From contig JAITGL010000043.1 of the NCBI GenBank assembly GCA_031280645.1, positions 1-64,000 of the forward strand: a stretch of 64,000 nt of DNA. The letters are read 5' to 3'. Below the pieces are notes generated by a model. It was given only the letters and a program-made list of their open reading frames with translations. It was not told the DNA's origin and did not search any database. Positions 17,835 to 26,170 of this stretch are shown one piece after another. Position 1 is the stretch's first letter, and each line of letters opens with the position of its first letter. Made by a program: the position numbers and the translations under genes. The stretch is from Tannerellaceae bacterium. Its GTDB lineage: Bacteria > Bacteroidota > Bacteroidia > Bacteroidales > Tannerellaceae.

Positions 17835-19034
17835 TCAGTTGTTATAGTCGGGATACAGCAAATATTTTGAACGGATAGCCCTGTAAGCATCCAGCTCCGC
17901 CTGCCACGCCAGCCTGATCTCATCCTCCGTGAGGCCCGCCTGGATATAGCGCCGGAGGTTGCTCTCGCCCGCTAAAAGGTCGAACCAGTTGGGGCGGGCA
18001 AAAAACGACGACCGGCGGCCCGACCGCTCGTAAAAGTCGATCACATAGCGGAGCGTTAAGCCGCCCTCGAAAGGAAGCTCGCGAAGGTCGACCCCGTAGC
18101 AGGTGCGATCTTTATGAACCGGATTGGTATCCATGTTCTCGATCGGACGGGGAGTAAACGTATAATCGCCGTAGGCCGGATTGGGAAAACCTATCTGCTG
18201 GAAAGGATAGTAAGTGCCGCGCCCGATGCTCATGTTAGTGCCCTCAAACCACCCCAGCGAAGCGTAAAGACGCACCGACAAGTCGTTAGGCAAATTGGGC
18301 GACGGCTTAACGGGCAGGAAATAAGGGTCGCCATGCTTCCAGTTCCTGATCTTCACCACCTGAAGCCGGCAAGTATCCGGAGCGCAGTCGAGCCAGCCCT
18401 CGCCGTTTATCATGCAGGCCAGCTCGCCCACCGTCAGCCCGTGGAGAACCGGGATCGGGTCGAGACCCACAAACGACTCGAAGCCCTTTTTACGAACCGG
18501 CCCGTCAACAAAATCGTTGGGATTGGGGCGGTCGAGCGCGATAAACTCCTTGTTGCCGGCTGCGCAGGCCTCCATTACGTAGTGCATCGTACTTATATAA
18601 GTAAAGAAGCGCACGCCCACGTCCTGGATGTCGAACACCACCGCGTCGACGTCGTCGAGCTGATCTGCCTGCGGCTTGCGGTTCCGGCCGTAAAGCGACA
18701 GCACCGGAAGCCCCGTGCGAACGTCGCGGCTGTTGCTAACCGTTGCCCCCGCCTCCTCCATGCCCCTGAAGCCATGCTCGGGAGCAAACACCTTCCTGAC
18801 GTCTACCCCCCGGCTCAGCAGCGTATCGAGCAAATGAACCCGCGGTTGCTTGTCGAGTATCGACGTTTGGTTAACCACCAGCGCAACCCGCTTGCCGGCC
18901 AGCAATTCGATAACGGCGTCGACCTGCTCGGCTCCGGTAACAACAGCAGGCTTACGCTGCGCGGCGAGATGTAAAGCCGTCAGTATAAATACGTATGCGG
19001 CCCAGATAATGGGTCTTACGCTCTTTGTTTTCAT
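17835..19034 (-). CDS. DUF1343 exo-beta-N-acetylmuramidase (NamZ-like)
   Basis: 399 residues from the start at 19034. This start lies about 30 bp after a minus-strand -7 box and yields a signal peptide (SVRPIIWAAYVFILTALHLA), so the protein is exported; ATG 19049 is an alternative. Motifs of DUF1343 are VALVVNQTS, FAPEHGFRGMEEAG, DVGVRFFTYISTMHYVMEAC, ALDRPNPN, LHGLTVGELACMINGEGW and PSPNLP. The characterised member NamZ removes terminal N-acetylmuramic acid from peptidoglycan fragments, so a role in cell-wall recycling is likely. Array C lies upstream. Confidence 0.92.
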   Translation of the reverse strand: MKTKSVRPIIWAAYVFILTALHLAAQRKPAVVTGAEQVDAVIELLAGKRVALVVNQTSILDKQPRVHLLDTLLSRGVDVRKVFAPEHGFRGMEEAGATVSNSRDVRTGLPVLSLYGRNRKPQADQLDDVDAVVFDIQDVGVRFFTYISTMHYVMEACAAGNKEFIALDRPNPNDFVDGPVRKKGFESFVGLDPIPVLHGLTVGELACMINGEGWLDCAPDTCRLQVVKIRNWKHGDPYFLPVKPSPNLPNDLSVRLYASLGWFEGTNMSIGRGTYYPFQQIGFPNPAYGDYTFTPRPIENMDTNPVHKDRTCYGVDLRELPFEGGLTLRYVIDFYERSGRRSSFFARPNWFDLLAGESNLRRYIQAGLTEDEIRLAWQAELDAYRAIRSKYLLYPDYNN

Positions 19035-19065
19035 ATAAAAAGTATTCATGAATTTTTTTGTTCTG

Positions 19066-19073
19066 CAAATGTA
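19066..19073 (-). promoter_or_regulatory. -7 box (TACATTTG) for the NamZ-like gene
   Basis: A minus-strand TAnnTTTG match. It predicts initiation near 19060, which excludes starts further upstream in the frame and favours ATG 19034 over 19049 because the latter would leave a leader of only about ten bases. Confidence 0.6.
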
Positions 19074-19185
19074 ACCGAATCTTTTATATGTGTCGCCAGC
19101 CTTGCGCCGGCGAAGCCTTGCGTCGCCCGTATATACGCTCCGCAGGCCGGGGCAAGCGTCAGACCCCCGTTCGCCTTTCAGCCCG

Positions 19186-19448
19186 GCCTCAACCGACAAT
19201 TCCTTCCCGAAATTTCCGTGGAGCTTTTGTCAGATGACAATTCCTTCCCGAAAATTCCGGGACACTTTTGTCAAATGACAATTCCTTCCCGAAAATTCCG
19301 TGGAGCTTTTGTCAGATGACAATTCCTACCTGAAAAATCCGTGAAGTTCTCCAAAGCCAAGATTCCTTCCCGGGATTTCCGCGAAGCTTTCCGAGGTCTA
19401 AGATTCCTTCCCGGGATTTCCGGCGAGCTTTCCGAGGTTAACGCTTCC
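19186..19448. repeat. Array C: 41-bp array, TTGTCA-NN-TGACAA and CCGAGG cores
   Basis: About seven units at 40-41 bp. Three carry the pseudo-palindrome TTGTCA-NN-TGACAA with centres at 19233.5, 19274.5 and 19315.5. From about 19340 the core changes to CCAAAGCC/CCGAGGTCT while the ATTCCTTCCCG(G/A) segment continues in register, so two cores share one spacer family. The second half matches array E. It lies between the promoter of the NamZ-like gene and rsmD, upstream of NamZ. From 19449 to 19562 I see nothing else. Confidence 0.88.
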
Positions 19449-19562
19449 CTTTTGGGGGCTTGCCTGAAGTTTAAGAAAACGCCGGTTGGGCGGCGTGGTA
19501 GGGCGGGGGGCTTGTCGCGCCGTGGGCGTTTTTGGCTGCCGCGGGTGGGGCAGGCTTGGTTC

Positions 19563-20108
19563 TTAATCGTTTATCCCCTCAAAAAAACTGAAGTTAACGG
19601 AGCCGTATACTCGCTGCTGCACGAATTCCGGAATGGCCGTGAAGCTGTGGGCCGACGAATGTTCCATTATAAAGAGGCCGCCTTTTTTCAGCAGGCCTTT
19701 GCGCAGGGCGAGGATGGGCACGGCGGCAAGGTTTACCATGGCGTAGGGCGGGTCGGCAAAGATGAGGTCGAAGGGCGCGCGACTCCATGTGCGCATAAAG
19801 CGGAAGGCGTCGGCGGTTACGAGGTTGAAGCCGGTTGCGGATAGCTCGGATGCTACCTTGGCGATAAATACGGAGCGCCGGCGGTTGTTTTCTACGGCTG
19901 TTACGCAGGCGCATCCGCGCGACAGGAGCTCGAAGGATATGCTGCCGGTTCCGGCGAAAAGGTCGAGGGCTTGGGCGCCGTCGAGGTCGATAATGTTTGC
20001 CAGCACGTTGAACAGGTTTTCCTTGGCAAAGTCGGTGGTGGGGCGGGCGTTGAAGTTTGGGGGTATTGCGAACCGGCGCCGGCCGTAAATTCCGCTGATT
20101 ATTCGCAT
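19563..20108 (-). CDS. rsmD: 16S rRNA (guanine966-N2)-methyltransferase
   Basis: 181 residues, normal for RsmD. It methylates G966 of 16S rRNA using SAM during 30S maturation. Visible are the N-terminal MRIISGIYGRR with RPTTDFAKENLFNVL, the SAM-binding LDLFAGTGSISFELLSRG, VTAVENN, and the catalytic FADPPYAM motif. Its start overlaps the end of the DUF3822 gene by 10 bp, so the two are translationally coupled; this pair is common in Bacteroidota. Confidence 0.95.
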   Translation of the reverse strand: MRIISGIYGRRRFAIPPNFNARPTTDFAKENLFNVLANIIDLDGAQALDLFAGTGSISFELLSRGCACVTAVENNRRRSVFIAKVASELSATGFNLVTADAFRFMRTWSRAPFDLIFADPPYAMVNLAAVPILALRKGLLKKGGLFIMEHSSAHSFTAIPEFVQQRVYGSVNFSFFEGIND

Positions 20109-20923
20109 ACCGACATAAGTATCAGGTCGATGGGGGCTTGCAGTATTTCGCCTCCGATATAATAGGCCTTGGCGGGGATTTCAACGTTGTCTACGTGCTT
20201 TATAAAGGAGTGGATGGGCTGCATGGCTCGCCCGGTTACGGCTGCGTCGCCCGATATCGAAAGCTTGTCGGTTAGCTGATTCATGCCTACTTGCTTCCAT
20301 ACGTAGCACAGGTAGTAGAGGAAGTCGCTGGGCTGGTTGCAGGTAAATGTGTTGGCAAAGAGCAGGCGGTTGTCGTTAAAGCAGCAAATGTCGACCATCG
20401 AGCGCCTTACTGTGGCAAACATATGCGAATGCCGCTCGCTTCGGCATTGTTTTTTCAGCATGATGAGCTGGGATGTCATGTGGTGGATAAAGACGGGGTT
20501 GGTGAGCGACCGGGAGCAGAAGTCGTAAACGTCGTCGTTTATGGCGAAAATGAGCTCGGCTTGCTCGTCGTCGAGGGTGTTGGACAGGCATCGCTTTTCG
20601 GGGGCGGAGAAGTTATAGTCGAGGAGGTCGCTCCGCTTGCGGTCGATTATATATTGGTTGGGCGCGAGGGTGTATTGTCCGGTTACGCATAGAACTTTGG
20701 TGCGTTTGTAGTTCCATACCAGGCAGTCGTTTGAGAAGAATAGTTCTTTGATGGATTGCTTGTATGGGATTGCCTGGTCGAACTCCACGTCGCGAAAGAA
20801 GAAGCTTTGGGCTTCTTCGGGGTTGTAGGCGGAAAAAGAAAATCCATCCGGCCGTAGCCGGATGGACATTATATACTTCTCGGAGTTGTTCACATTTAAC
20901 GTATCAGGTATACTGATCGTCAT
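20099..20923 (-). CDS. DUF3822 family protein
   Basis: 274 residues, cytoplasmic, no signal. It resembles DUF3822, a Bacteroidota family of unknown function with an actin/hexokinase-like pattern; segments such as LRPDGFSFSAYN at the start and KLSISGDAAVTG near the end are in keeping with it. The gene overlaps rsmD by 10 bp and follows the hypothetical gene at 20947 by 23 bp, so all three may form one unit. The frequent pairing with rsmD suggests but does not prove a link to ribosome assembly. Confidence 0.82.
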   Translation of the reverse strand: MTISIPDTLNVNNSEKYIMSIRLRPDGFSFSAYNPEEAQSFFFRDVEFDQAIPYKQSIKELFFSNDCLVWNYKRTKVLCVTGQYTLAPNQYIIDRKRSDLLDYNFSAPEKRCLSNTLDDEQAELIFAINDDVYDFCSRSLTNPVFIHHMTSQLIMLKKQCRSERHSHMFATVRRSMVDICCFNDNRLLFANTFTCNQPSDFLYYLCYVWKQVGMNQLTDKLSISGDAAVTGRAMQPIHSFIKHVDNVEIPAKAYYIGGEILQAPIDLILMSVCE

Positions 20924-20946
20924 GATATTTTCTTGTGTGTGTGGGT

Positions 20947-21597
20947 TTAGAGGTTTTCCCAGTTACCGGCGTTGTTGTTGATTTCTTCGAGCGATCCTAC
21001 TCGCAGTCCGGGGTATTTCTTCAGCGTTAGGGCCACGGCGTCGAGGTTAACTACGAGCTGCTTGTTCAGGCCTCGCAGGTAGTCGTCGTACAGTACCGAG
21101 GCTTCAAATACTTTAACCACGTATCCCGAAGGGGAGGTTATGGTTGCGGTATCCATTTTAAATTCGAGGGGCGATCCGTCGGGCTTGGAGGCTAAGGGTA
21201 CGTACCGTAGCTGGTTGGCGTCGTACGCGGGGCCGAAGAGGGTGTCTTTGGCAATTACCCAAAATGTGTCGCGCTTGATAAAGCCTTGTTTTATTGCTTC
21301 GAGCTCGGTCATGCCTGCTTCGAGCTGTTCGTCGGTGAGCACTCCTTCTTTCATTATGAAGGGGAGCTTTTCGTTGTTCAGAAATTCGGCAAGGCGGTCG
21401 AAAGTTGCGGCATGCTCTTTATGAATATTCTTATATTCAATTTGAGCCCTACGGATGTCGATAAGGCGGGCGATGATTCCCGATTCTCGTTTTGTTTTCT
21501 CGTTATCGAACGTAATCGGCACGAGGAGGCTTGCATAACACATGTAGCCAAGCAGTAAAACTGCGCATAAAAGGATGATTCTAATTGTAATCTTCAT
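20947..21597 (-). CDS. Hypothetical membrane-anchored protein
   Basis: 216 residues from ATG 21597. I do not recognise the family with confidence. It has one N-terminal membrane helix (ITIRIILLCAVLLLGYMCYA), a helical region rich in charge (RLIDIRRAQIEYKNIH), and a C-terminal beta-rich part. The layout of a short N-terminal helix with the bulk outside resembles pseudopilin-like or periplasmic anchored proteins. The start is chosen because the -7 box at 21631-21638 leaves a leader of about 25 bases, and the upstream ATG adds a hydrophilic stretch before the membrane helix. It is upstream of DUF3822 and rsmD on the same strand. Confidence 0.7.
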   Translation of the reverse strand: MKITIRIILLCAVLLLGYMCYASLLVPITFDNEKTKRESGIIARLIDIRRAQIEYKNIHKEHAATFDRLAEFLNNEKLPFIMKEGVLTDEQLEAGMTELEAIKQGFIKRDTFWVIAKDTLFGPAYDANQLRYVPLASKPDGSPLEFKMDTATITSPSGYVVKVFEASVLYDDYLRGLNKQLVVNLDAVALTLKKYPGLRVGSLEEINNNAGNWENL

Positions 21598-21630
21598 GGT
21601 TCTATAATGATTTTTAAATTGTTTGCTCGG

Positions 21631-21666
21631 CAAATTTAAAAAAGAATCTTTAATGTCCTATCTTTA
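21631..21666. promoter_or_regulatory. Divergent -7 boxes
   Basis: The minus strand carries TAAATTTG (21631-21638) for the hypothetical/DUF3822/rsmD unit. The plus strand carries TATCTTTA (21659-21666), one base off consensus, 25 bp before the helicase start. The two promoters are nearly back to back. Confidence 0.5.
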
Positions 21667-21690
21667 TCGAAAAAAATAGCGCTTTCTCCT

Positions 21691-23103
21691 ATGAGTATTC
21701 AATCTTTAACAGATAGCATCTTGCTCCGCTTCCCCCATGTTCCTACCGCCGATCAAACGGCTGCCATCGGCGCTTTGGCGGCTTATGTATCCTCCGGCGG
21801 CGATTCGGTTTTTCTTCTGAAGGGGTATGCCGGCACGGGTAAAACAACTCTTGTGGCCGCATTGGTCAAGGCGCTGGCCGCGGCAGGCCGTCGCACGGCG
21901 CTGCTTGCGCCTACAGGGAGGGCGGCCAAGGTTTTCTCGCTCTACGCAGGATGCAAGGCCTGGACTATCCACCGGAGAATCTACCGCCAAAAAGCTTTTT
22001 CGGGCGAGCCGTCGGGCTTCCTTCTCGCCCCCAACACCAACCGGCATACTATATTTATTGTAGACGAGGCTTCGATGATTGCCGATCGTGAAACCGGCAG
22101 CGGCAGCGTTTTCGGCTCCGGTCGCCTGCTCGAAGATTTAATCGGCTTTGTATATTCGGCCGAAGGATGCCGGCTTATACTGATGGGCGACGAAGCTCAG
22201 CTTCCTCCCGTAGGCCTTGCCGAAAGTCCTGCCCTGCAACGCGAAACCCTGCGCGCCGCATATATGCTTGAAACCGTAGAGGCCACGCTCACCCAGGTGG
22301 TACGCCAAGACGAGCGCTCCGATATACTGCTCAACGCAACCGCCCTCCGCCGTGCAATACATTCGGGATCCACATCGCTGATGCCGGCCATAGCCGTATC
22401 GAAAGGAGGTAACATGAAAGTGATCCGCGGCGGCGAGCTTATCGAGGAGCTATCCTCGGCTTATGCTCGCGACGGCGTTGACGACAGCATCGTAATTGTG
22501 CGGTCAAACCGCCGGGCGCAGCTTTACAACAACGGCATCCGCAGTCGAATCCTTTGCCTCGAAGAAGAAATCTCGGCGGGCGACAGGCTAATGGTATCGC
22601 GCAACAATTACGTGCAGCCGGCCGGTATTCCCGGAATGGACTTCCTGGCCAACGGTGAAACCGTTTGCGTAAAGCGCGTAAGGCGCACCTACGAGATGTA
22701 CGGCTTCTGTTTTGCCGACCTTCTCGTTGGCCTCCCCGACTACGAGGCCGAGGCTGAAATAAAAGTAATTGTCGACGCCCTTCGCTCGGAATCGCCCGCC
22801 CTTACCCGCGATGAAAGCGACCGCCTTTTCCAAGCCGTGTGGAGCGACCTTGCCGACGTTCGGACCAAAACCGAAAAGCTCAAGCGACTAAAATCCGATC
22901 TGTACTTCAACGCCGTACAGGTTAAATACGCCTACGCCGTTACCTGCCACAAAGCTCAGGGCGGACAGTGGCGAAACGTTTTCATCGACGTTGGCCGCCT
23001 CGCTCCAGATATGATCGACCGCGAGTTTTATCGCTGGCTCTACACGGCAGTTACCCGCGCCGAGCATCGCCTCTACTGGGTTAATCCTTTCTTTGAAAGC
23101 TAA
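21691..23103 (+). CDS. RecD-like ATP-dependent DNA helicase (superfamily 1)
   Basis: 470 residues. The N-terminal half is an AAA-type helicase core: Walker A GYAGTGKTTLVAAL (about residues 47-60), motif Ia APTGRAAKV, Walker B IFIVDEASMI, motif III MGDEAQLPPVG, then TQVVRQDERSDILLNATALR. The C-terminal part has the UvrD/RecD-type motifs IVRSNRRAQLYN and YAYAVTCHKAQGGQWRNVFI, then the WLYTAVTRAEHRLYW end. This is the domain order of stand-alone RecD2/exodeoxyribonuclease-V-like helicases, but it is shorter. It probably acts in DNA repair or recombination; its partner is unknown. It is a single-gene unit. Confidence 0.92.
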   Translation: MSIQSLTDSILLRFPHVPTADQTAAIGALAAYVSSGGDSVFLLKGYAGTGKTTLVAALVKALAAAGRRTALLAPTGRAAKVFSLYAGCKAWTIHRRIYRQKAFSGEPSGFLLAPNTNRHTIFIVDEASMIADRETGSGSVFGSGRLLEDLIGFVYSAEGCRLILMGDEAQLPPVGLAESPALQRETLRAAYMLETVEATLTQVVRQDERSDILLNATALRRAIHSGSTSLMPAIAVSKGGNMKVIRGGELIEELSSAYARDGVDDSIVIVRSNRRAQLYNNGIRSRILCLEEEISAGDRLMVSRNNYVQPAGIPGMDFLANGETVCVKRVRRTYEMYGFCFADLLVGLPDYEAEAEIKVIVDALRSESPALTRDESDRLFQAVWSDLADVRTKTEKLKRLKSDLYFNAVQVKYAYAVTCHKAQGGQWRNVFIDVGRLAPDMIDREFYRWLYTAVTRAEHRLYWVNPFFES

Positions 23104-23164
23104 AGCAAAGGGCGGCGCAAGCCTAAAAGTCGCATTTTTACAATAAGCGCTACATGCCGGTTCC

Positions 23165-23172
23165 TATCTTTG
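23165..23172 (+). promoter_or_regulatory. -7 box (TATCTTTG) of a small transcript
   Basis: A perfect -7 element 62 bp past the helicase gene. It drives no annotated gene on the plus strand before the convergent AraC gene, so it points to an extra transcript. Confidence 0.55.
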
Positions 23173-23177
23173 CACCC

Positions 23178-23648
23178 ATTAATACAAACACAGTGTAATG
23201 AGATTCAACCCACATTTTTTGAAAATGAAGACAAACATATATCCCCTCCTTTTGCAGATTGCCTGCAAGCGCTCCTTAAACCGGGCGCTTGCCCGCAATC
23301 GAGGTAAACGCCGAAACGAAGTTCAATTTCCGAGTTGAACGCTTGATGTAGAATACGTAATATTAAAGTAGATATGAATAAGCGAATATGTATTGATAGC
23401 AAACCTGGGGTGCAGTACATCCTCCCGATGCAAACGAACACTCAATATATCTTCCCACACAAGGGCGGATTGCTGCATCCCCGGGTTAAACATATTGATT
23501 GCTCTCTTTTATAAACCTTAAATCTTAACTTTTTGATCAATGTTTACACGACCATAACGTAATATCCAAATTCTCGTTTTATTTTCAATCCTTTATTATG
23601 AAGGGCTGTCGGGCCGCGATTTGGTTCGGCAGCCTTATTTTCTTTTTA
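23178..23648 (+). ncRNA. Candidate structured small transcript, possibly with two 46-codon frames
   Basis: The 564-bp gap between the helicase and the convergent AraC gene has a -7 box (23165-23172), and at 23604-23634 a stem (GGCTGTCG paired with CGGCAGCC) followed by TTATTTTC, an intrinsic terminator. Between them are two internal hairpins: GCAAGCGC/GCGCTTGC (23265-23272 with 23285-23292) and GTTCAA/TTGAAC (23321-23326 with 23335-23340). Two ATG frames of 46 codons occur at 23198-23338 and 23374-23514; I recognise neither product. It may be a regulatory RNA, a small-protein gene, or remains of a lost gene. I know of no family match. Confidence 0.4.
23604..23648 (+). terminator. Intrinsic terminator of the small transcript
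   Basis: The stem is 23604-23611 with 23627-23634 (8 bp, one G-U pair), followed on the plus strand by a T-rich tail. It lies 20 bp before the stop codon of the convergent AraC gene. Confidence 0.6.
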
Positions 23649-23667
23649 GAGATTAATTCAACCCCCG

Positions 23668-24660
23668 TTAGTTAATCCACTCCGTAGGCGTCACTCCCTC
23701 AATTTGCTTGAACACACGGTTGAACGTAGATTGGTTTTTAAATCCGGAGGATGTGTAGATATATTCGAGGGTATAGTTTGCGCCCGTCTGGCGGATCATC
23801 TCTTTAGCGTTTCGCACGCGATAGCGATTCACATAAGCCGAAAAATTCAGTCCGGTTTGCATGCTGATTGCCTTTGAGGCGTACACGGTGTTGCTGCCGA
23901 TATATTGGGCAAGCTGAGTGATGGTAAATCCGGGGTCGAGGTAAGGATGCGCTTCGTTAAAGTACTCTTCGATATCGGCAAAGATCTGGCCGTATTTTGA
24001 CGAATCTTTTATTTCGTTGGCCGAGAGTCCCGCCTCGTACGCCCAACTGATCCGCACTTCCGCAATCCGGTGGATGTAGTACAGGATGATAAAAATCACG
24101 ATCGACGCCGCAACGGTAGGCTGAACCATAGCGATACGCGTGCTCAGCCTCAAATTGACGTGCCGGGCGGAAAGCGAGTACCAGCCCTGCAACTGTTCGT
24201 GAAAAAATGGCTTTAAATAATTGGTGGCCATCATGAGCATGATGATAAGGAAAATTGCCGAGCATAAAAAAATAATTATCCGGCCCGGCCTTAAGTCGGG
24301 GTAAAGCACGATGCAGGCCATCGGCGCGGCTGCAATCCATAAATAGTTGCCCGTGGTGCCGAATATGTGCGACACAACGGCAAGCGGCGCAATTATAATT
24401 ACCGATGCAATAATCAGGATGGTGATAAACGATTTCATTTGTGCAAAAGGCACTTTAACCGAAACTATCATGCCCACAACGTACGAGAGGCAAAGAAGTC
24501 CAAGGAAATATCCCACGGGCATCATTGTAAAAAGGTTCCACATGAGCACAATTGCGATCACCGTGTTTATCATTATTAAAAACACGCAGATAATTAAACA
24601 GCGTTTTTGCAAAGATTCAACATTTGCATTGTCTACCGAAAGTGCGATTGGTTGGTTCAT
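23668..24660 (-). CDS. Membrane-anchored AraC-type transcriptional regulator
   Basis: 330 residues. Roughly residues 20-215 form six or seven hydrophobic helices (for example CLIICVFLIMINTVIAIVLM), and the C-terminal ~100 residues are an AraC-type double helix-turn-helix: PGFTITQLAQYIGSNTVYAS, NFSAYVNRYRVRNAKEMI, and the signature YIYTSSGFKNQSTFNRVFKQ then GVTPTEWIN. Thus a DNA-binding domain is fused to an integral membrane sensor rather than to a sugar-binding cupin. The signal and target genes are unknown; the small transcript downstream is a possible but unproven target. Minus-strand -7 boxes (TATCTTTG) occur at 24735-24742 and 24800-24807. Confidence 0.9.
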   Translation of the reverse strand: MNQPIALSVDNANVESLQKRCLIICVFLIMINTVIAIVLMWNLFTMMPVGYFLGLLCLSYVVGMIVSVKVPFAQMKSFITILIIASVIIIAPLAVVSHIFGTTGNYLWIAAAPMACIVLYPDLRPGRIIIFLCSAIFLIIMLMMATNYLKPFFHEQLQGWYSLSARHVNLRLSTRIAMVQPTVAASIVIFIILYYIHRIAEVRISWAYEAGLSANEIKDSSKYGQIFADIEEYFNEAHPYLDPGFTITQLAQYIGSNTVYASKAISMQTGLNFSAYVNRYRVRNAKEMIRQTGANYTLEYIYTSSGFKNQSTFNRVFKQIEGVTPTEWIN

Positions 24661-24734
24661 CTTGGTATTTGTGTTTAGCAGAAAAATATTTTAAGTATAA
24701 ATTGTATTGAATTGGATAAGCGTCATTAGCGGGC

Positions 24735-24742
24735 CAAAGATA
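24735..24742 (-). promoter_or_regulatory. -7 box (TATCTTTG) for the AraC-type regulator
   Basis: A minus-strand perfect match about 75 bp before the start codon. A second perfect copy is at 24800-24807, giving two candidate promoters. Neither has an obvious -33 TTTG. Confidence 0.45.
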
Positions 24743-24981
24743 AGCCTTATTACTTGAAAAATAGCTTCGCCTCAACGCAGCAAAATCTTTTTTTCCGATC
24801 AAAGATATATAGGGCCGGCAGTTGAAATTATTTATACCGGAATCCAGGATCTTTTCCGGGCCGATTCGGAATTATTATCCAATCAGCCCGGTGAAAATAC
24901 ATTTCCTATTATCCGTTAGCCAAGCTTAGCGCAGCTATCAGCCCTTTCACAATTTCGTCCGACGCATCGAACGGATATTGA

Positions 24982-25116
24982 TTTGGAGCGGTTTATTTTT
25001 TTATGCTGAAGGAACACTATGGCGAGGTTGAGAGGAGGCTGATGGCATTGCGCAATCCGGGGGCAGCGTATTATTGTACAAAGCCGATCTTCCCGAAAAC
25101 CTATAAGCGGAAATAA
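24982..25116 (+). pseudogene. Possible 3' remnant of a gene
   Basis: In the 517-bp gap between the AraC gene and kdsB, an open frame with no upstream start ends at 25116; its only ATG is 25003 (37 codons). The predicted end is hydrophilic and looks protein-like (MLKEHYGEVERRLMALRNPG then a Tyr/Lys-rich tail). I cannot name the family. It may be the tail of a lost gene. The rest of the gap holds only the promoters noted. Confidence 0.25.
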
Positions 25117-25120
25117 TTAA

Positions 25121-25128
25121 TAACTTTG
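25121..25128 (+). promoter_or_regulatory. -7 box (TAACTTTG) for kdsB
   Basis: A TAnnTTTG match 50 bp before the kdsB start codon. Confidence 0.6.
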
Positions 25129-25177
25129 TCCGACAAGGAAACAGATTTGAAAATCAATAATAACCGAGAAAATTCAT

Positions 25178-25924
25178 ATGGAAAAAAGATTTATAGGTAT
25201 AATACCTGCGAGATATGCCTCCACCCGTTTCCCCGGAAAACCTTTGGCTGATTTGGGGGGCAAGCCCATGATCCAACATGTTTACGAACGCGCCCGTGCT
25301 GTACTTGAGCGCGTTTACGTTGCAACCGACAACGAGCGCATCGTTGCTGCGGTGGCCTCATTCGGCGGTAAAGCCGTTATGACTTCGGCCAGGCATTTGA
25401 GCGGAACTGATCGTTGCTGCGAGGCGTATCTGAAAATTGGTCGGGGTTTTAATGTTGTGATCAATATTCAGGGCGACGAGCCTTTTGTGCGTGTTGAGCA
25501 TATTGAGTTGCTAAAGGCTTGCTTTGCCGATCCGGGCGTTCAGATTGCTACATTGATAAAGCCTGTTTTGTCGAAAGATGATTCGGCTATTGCATTTTCG
25601 TCGAATACGCCCAAGGTGGTGATTAACAAATATCGCGAGGCGATGTTTTTCAGCCGTTCCATTATTCCGTATTATCGTGGAAAGCCGCATCCCGAGTGGC
25701 TCGACGCGCATACGTACTATCGTCATATCGGGCTTTACGCCTATCGTGCCGATGTGTTAACCGAGATAACCCGTCTGCCTCCTTCTCCGCTCGAGCTTGC
25801 CGAGAGTTTGGAGCAATTGAGGTGGCTTGAGAATGGGTATAAAATTAAGGTGGGGATTACTGATGTTGATTCAATCGGGATTGATACTCCAGAAGATTTG
25901 GCTCGCGCCAGGCGTTATCTTTGA
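25178..25924 (+). CDS. kdsB: 3-deoxy-manno-octulosonate cytidylyltransferase
   Basis: 248 residues, full length. It activates Kdo with CTP to CMP-Kdo for lipid A inner-core synthesis in the cytoplasm, which implies a Gram-negative outer membrane. Motifs are IIPARYASTRFPGKPL (nucleotide loop), VYVATDNERI, TSARHLSGTDRCCEAY, NIQGDEPFV, the HIGLYAYRADVL strand, and SPLELAESLEQLRWLENGYK with GIDTPEDL near the end. It appears monocistronic. Confidence 0.97.
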   Translation: MEKRFIGIIPARYASTRFPGKPLADLGGKPMIQHVYERARAVLERVYVATDNERIVAAVASFGGKAVMTSARHLSGTDRCCEAYLKIGRGFNVVINIQGDEPFVRVEHIELLKACFADPGVQIATLIKPVLSKDDSAIAFSSNTPKVVINKYREAMFFSRSIIPYYRGKPHPEWLDAHTYYRHIGLYAYRADVLTEITRLPPSPLELAESLEQLRWLENGYKIKVGITDVDSIGIDTPEDLARARRYL

Positions 25925-25984
25925 GGAAAAGTGTAGCGGGAGAGAGGAAGGATAAGAGAGGAAATGATCGGAAAGAACAAAATA

Positions 25985-26103
25985 AAAACGGCTACCTTCG
26001 CAAGCGGCCGCTTTCTTTGTTTTTAATTCTCAATTCTTTAGACCAATGTAAAATACTAATTCTTATTATTAACATATCTCCAATCTATTTGTTAGATAGA
26101 TTG
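25985..26103 (-). ncRNA. Candidate ~120-nt small RNA between kdsB and rpoC
   Basis: On the minus strand a complete Bacteroidota promoter (TTTG at 26137-26140, 19-bp spacer, TACCTTTG at 26110-26117) predicts initiation near 26103. About 110 bp downstream lies an intrinsic terminator: stem AAAGCGGC/GCCGTTTT, then TATTTTG. The RNA would begin with a perfect 7-bp hairpin (AATCTAT/ATAGATT). A 27-codon frame (26075 to 25992) also fits between promoter and terminator, so a small peptide cannot be excluded. It converges on kdsB, so antisense action on kdsB is possible. I recognise no RNA family. Confidence 0.5.
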
Positions 26104-26109
26104 TGAATG

Positions 26110-26140
26110 CAAAGGTAGAAACATAATTCAGATCTCCAAA
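26110..26140 (-). promoter_or_regulatory. Complete -33/-7 promoter of the candidate small RNA
   Basis: Read on the minus strand: TTTG, 19-bp spacer, TACCTTTG. It is one of the best-matching promoters in the window and points away from rpoC and towards the 3' end of kdsB. Confidence 0.6.
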
Positions 26141-26170
26141 TGTTTTCAAAAAAATAATTGTATTGCAAAT

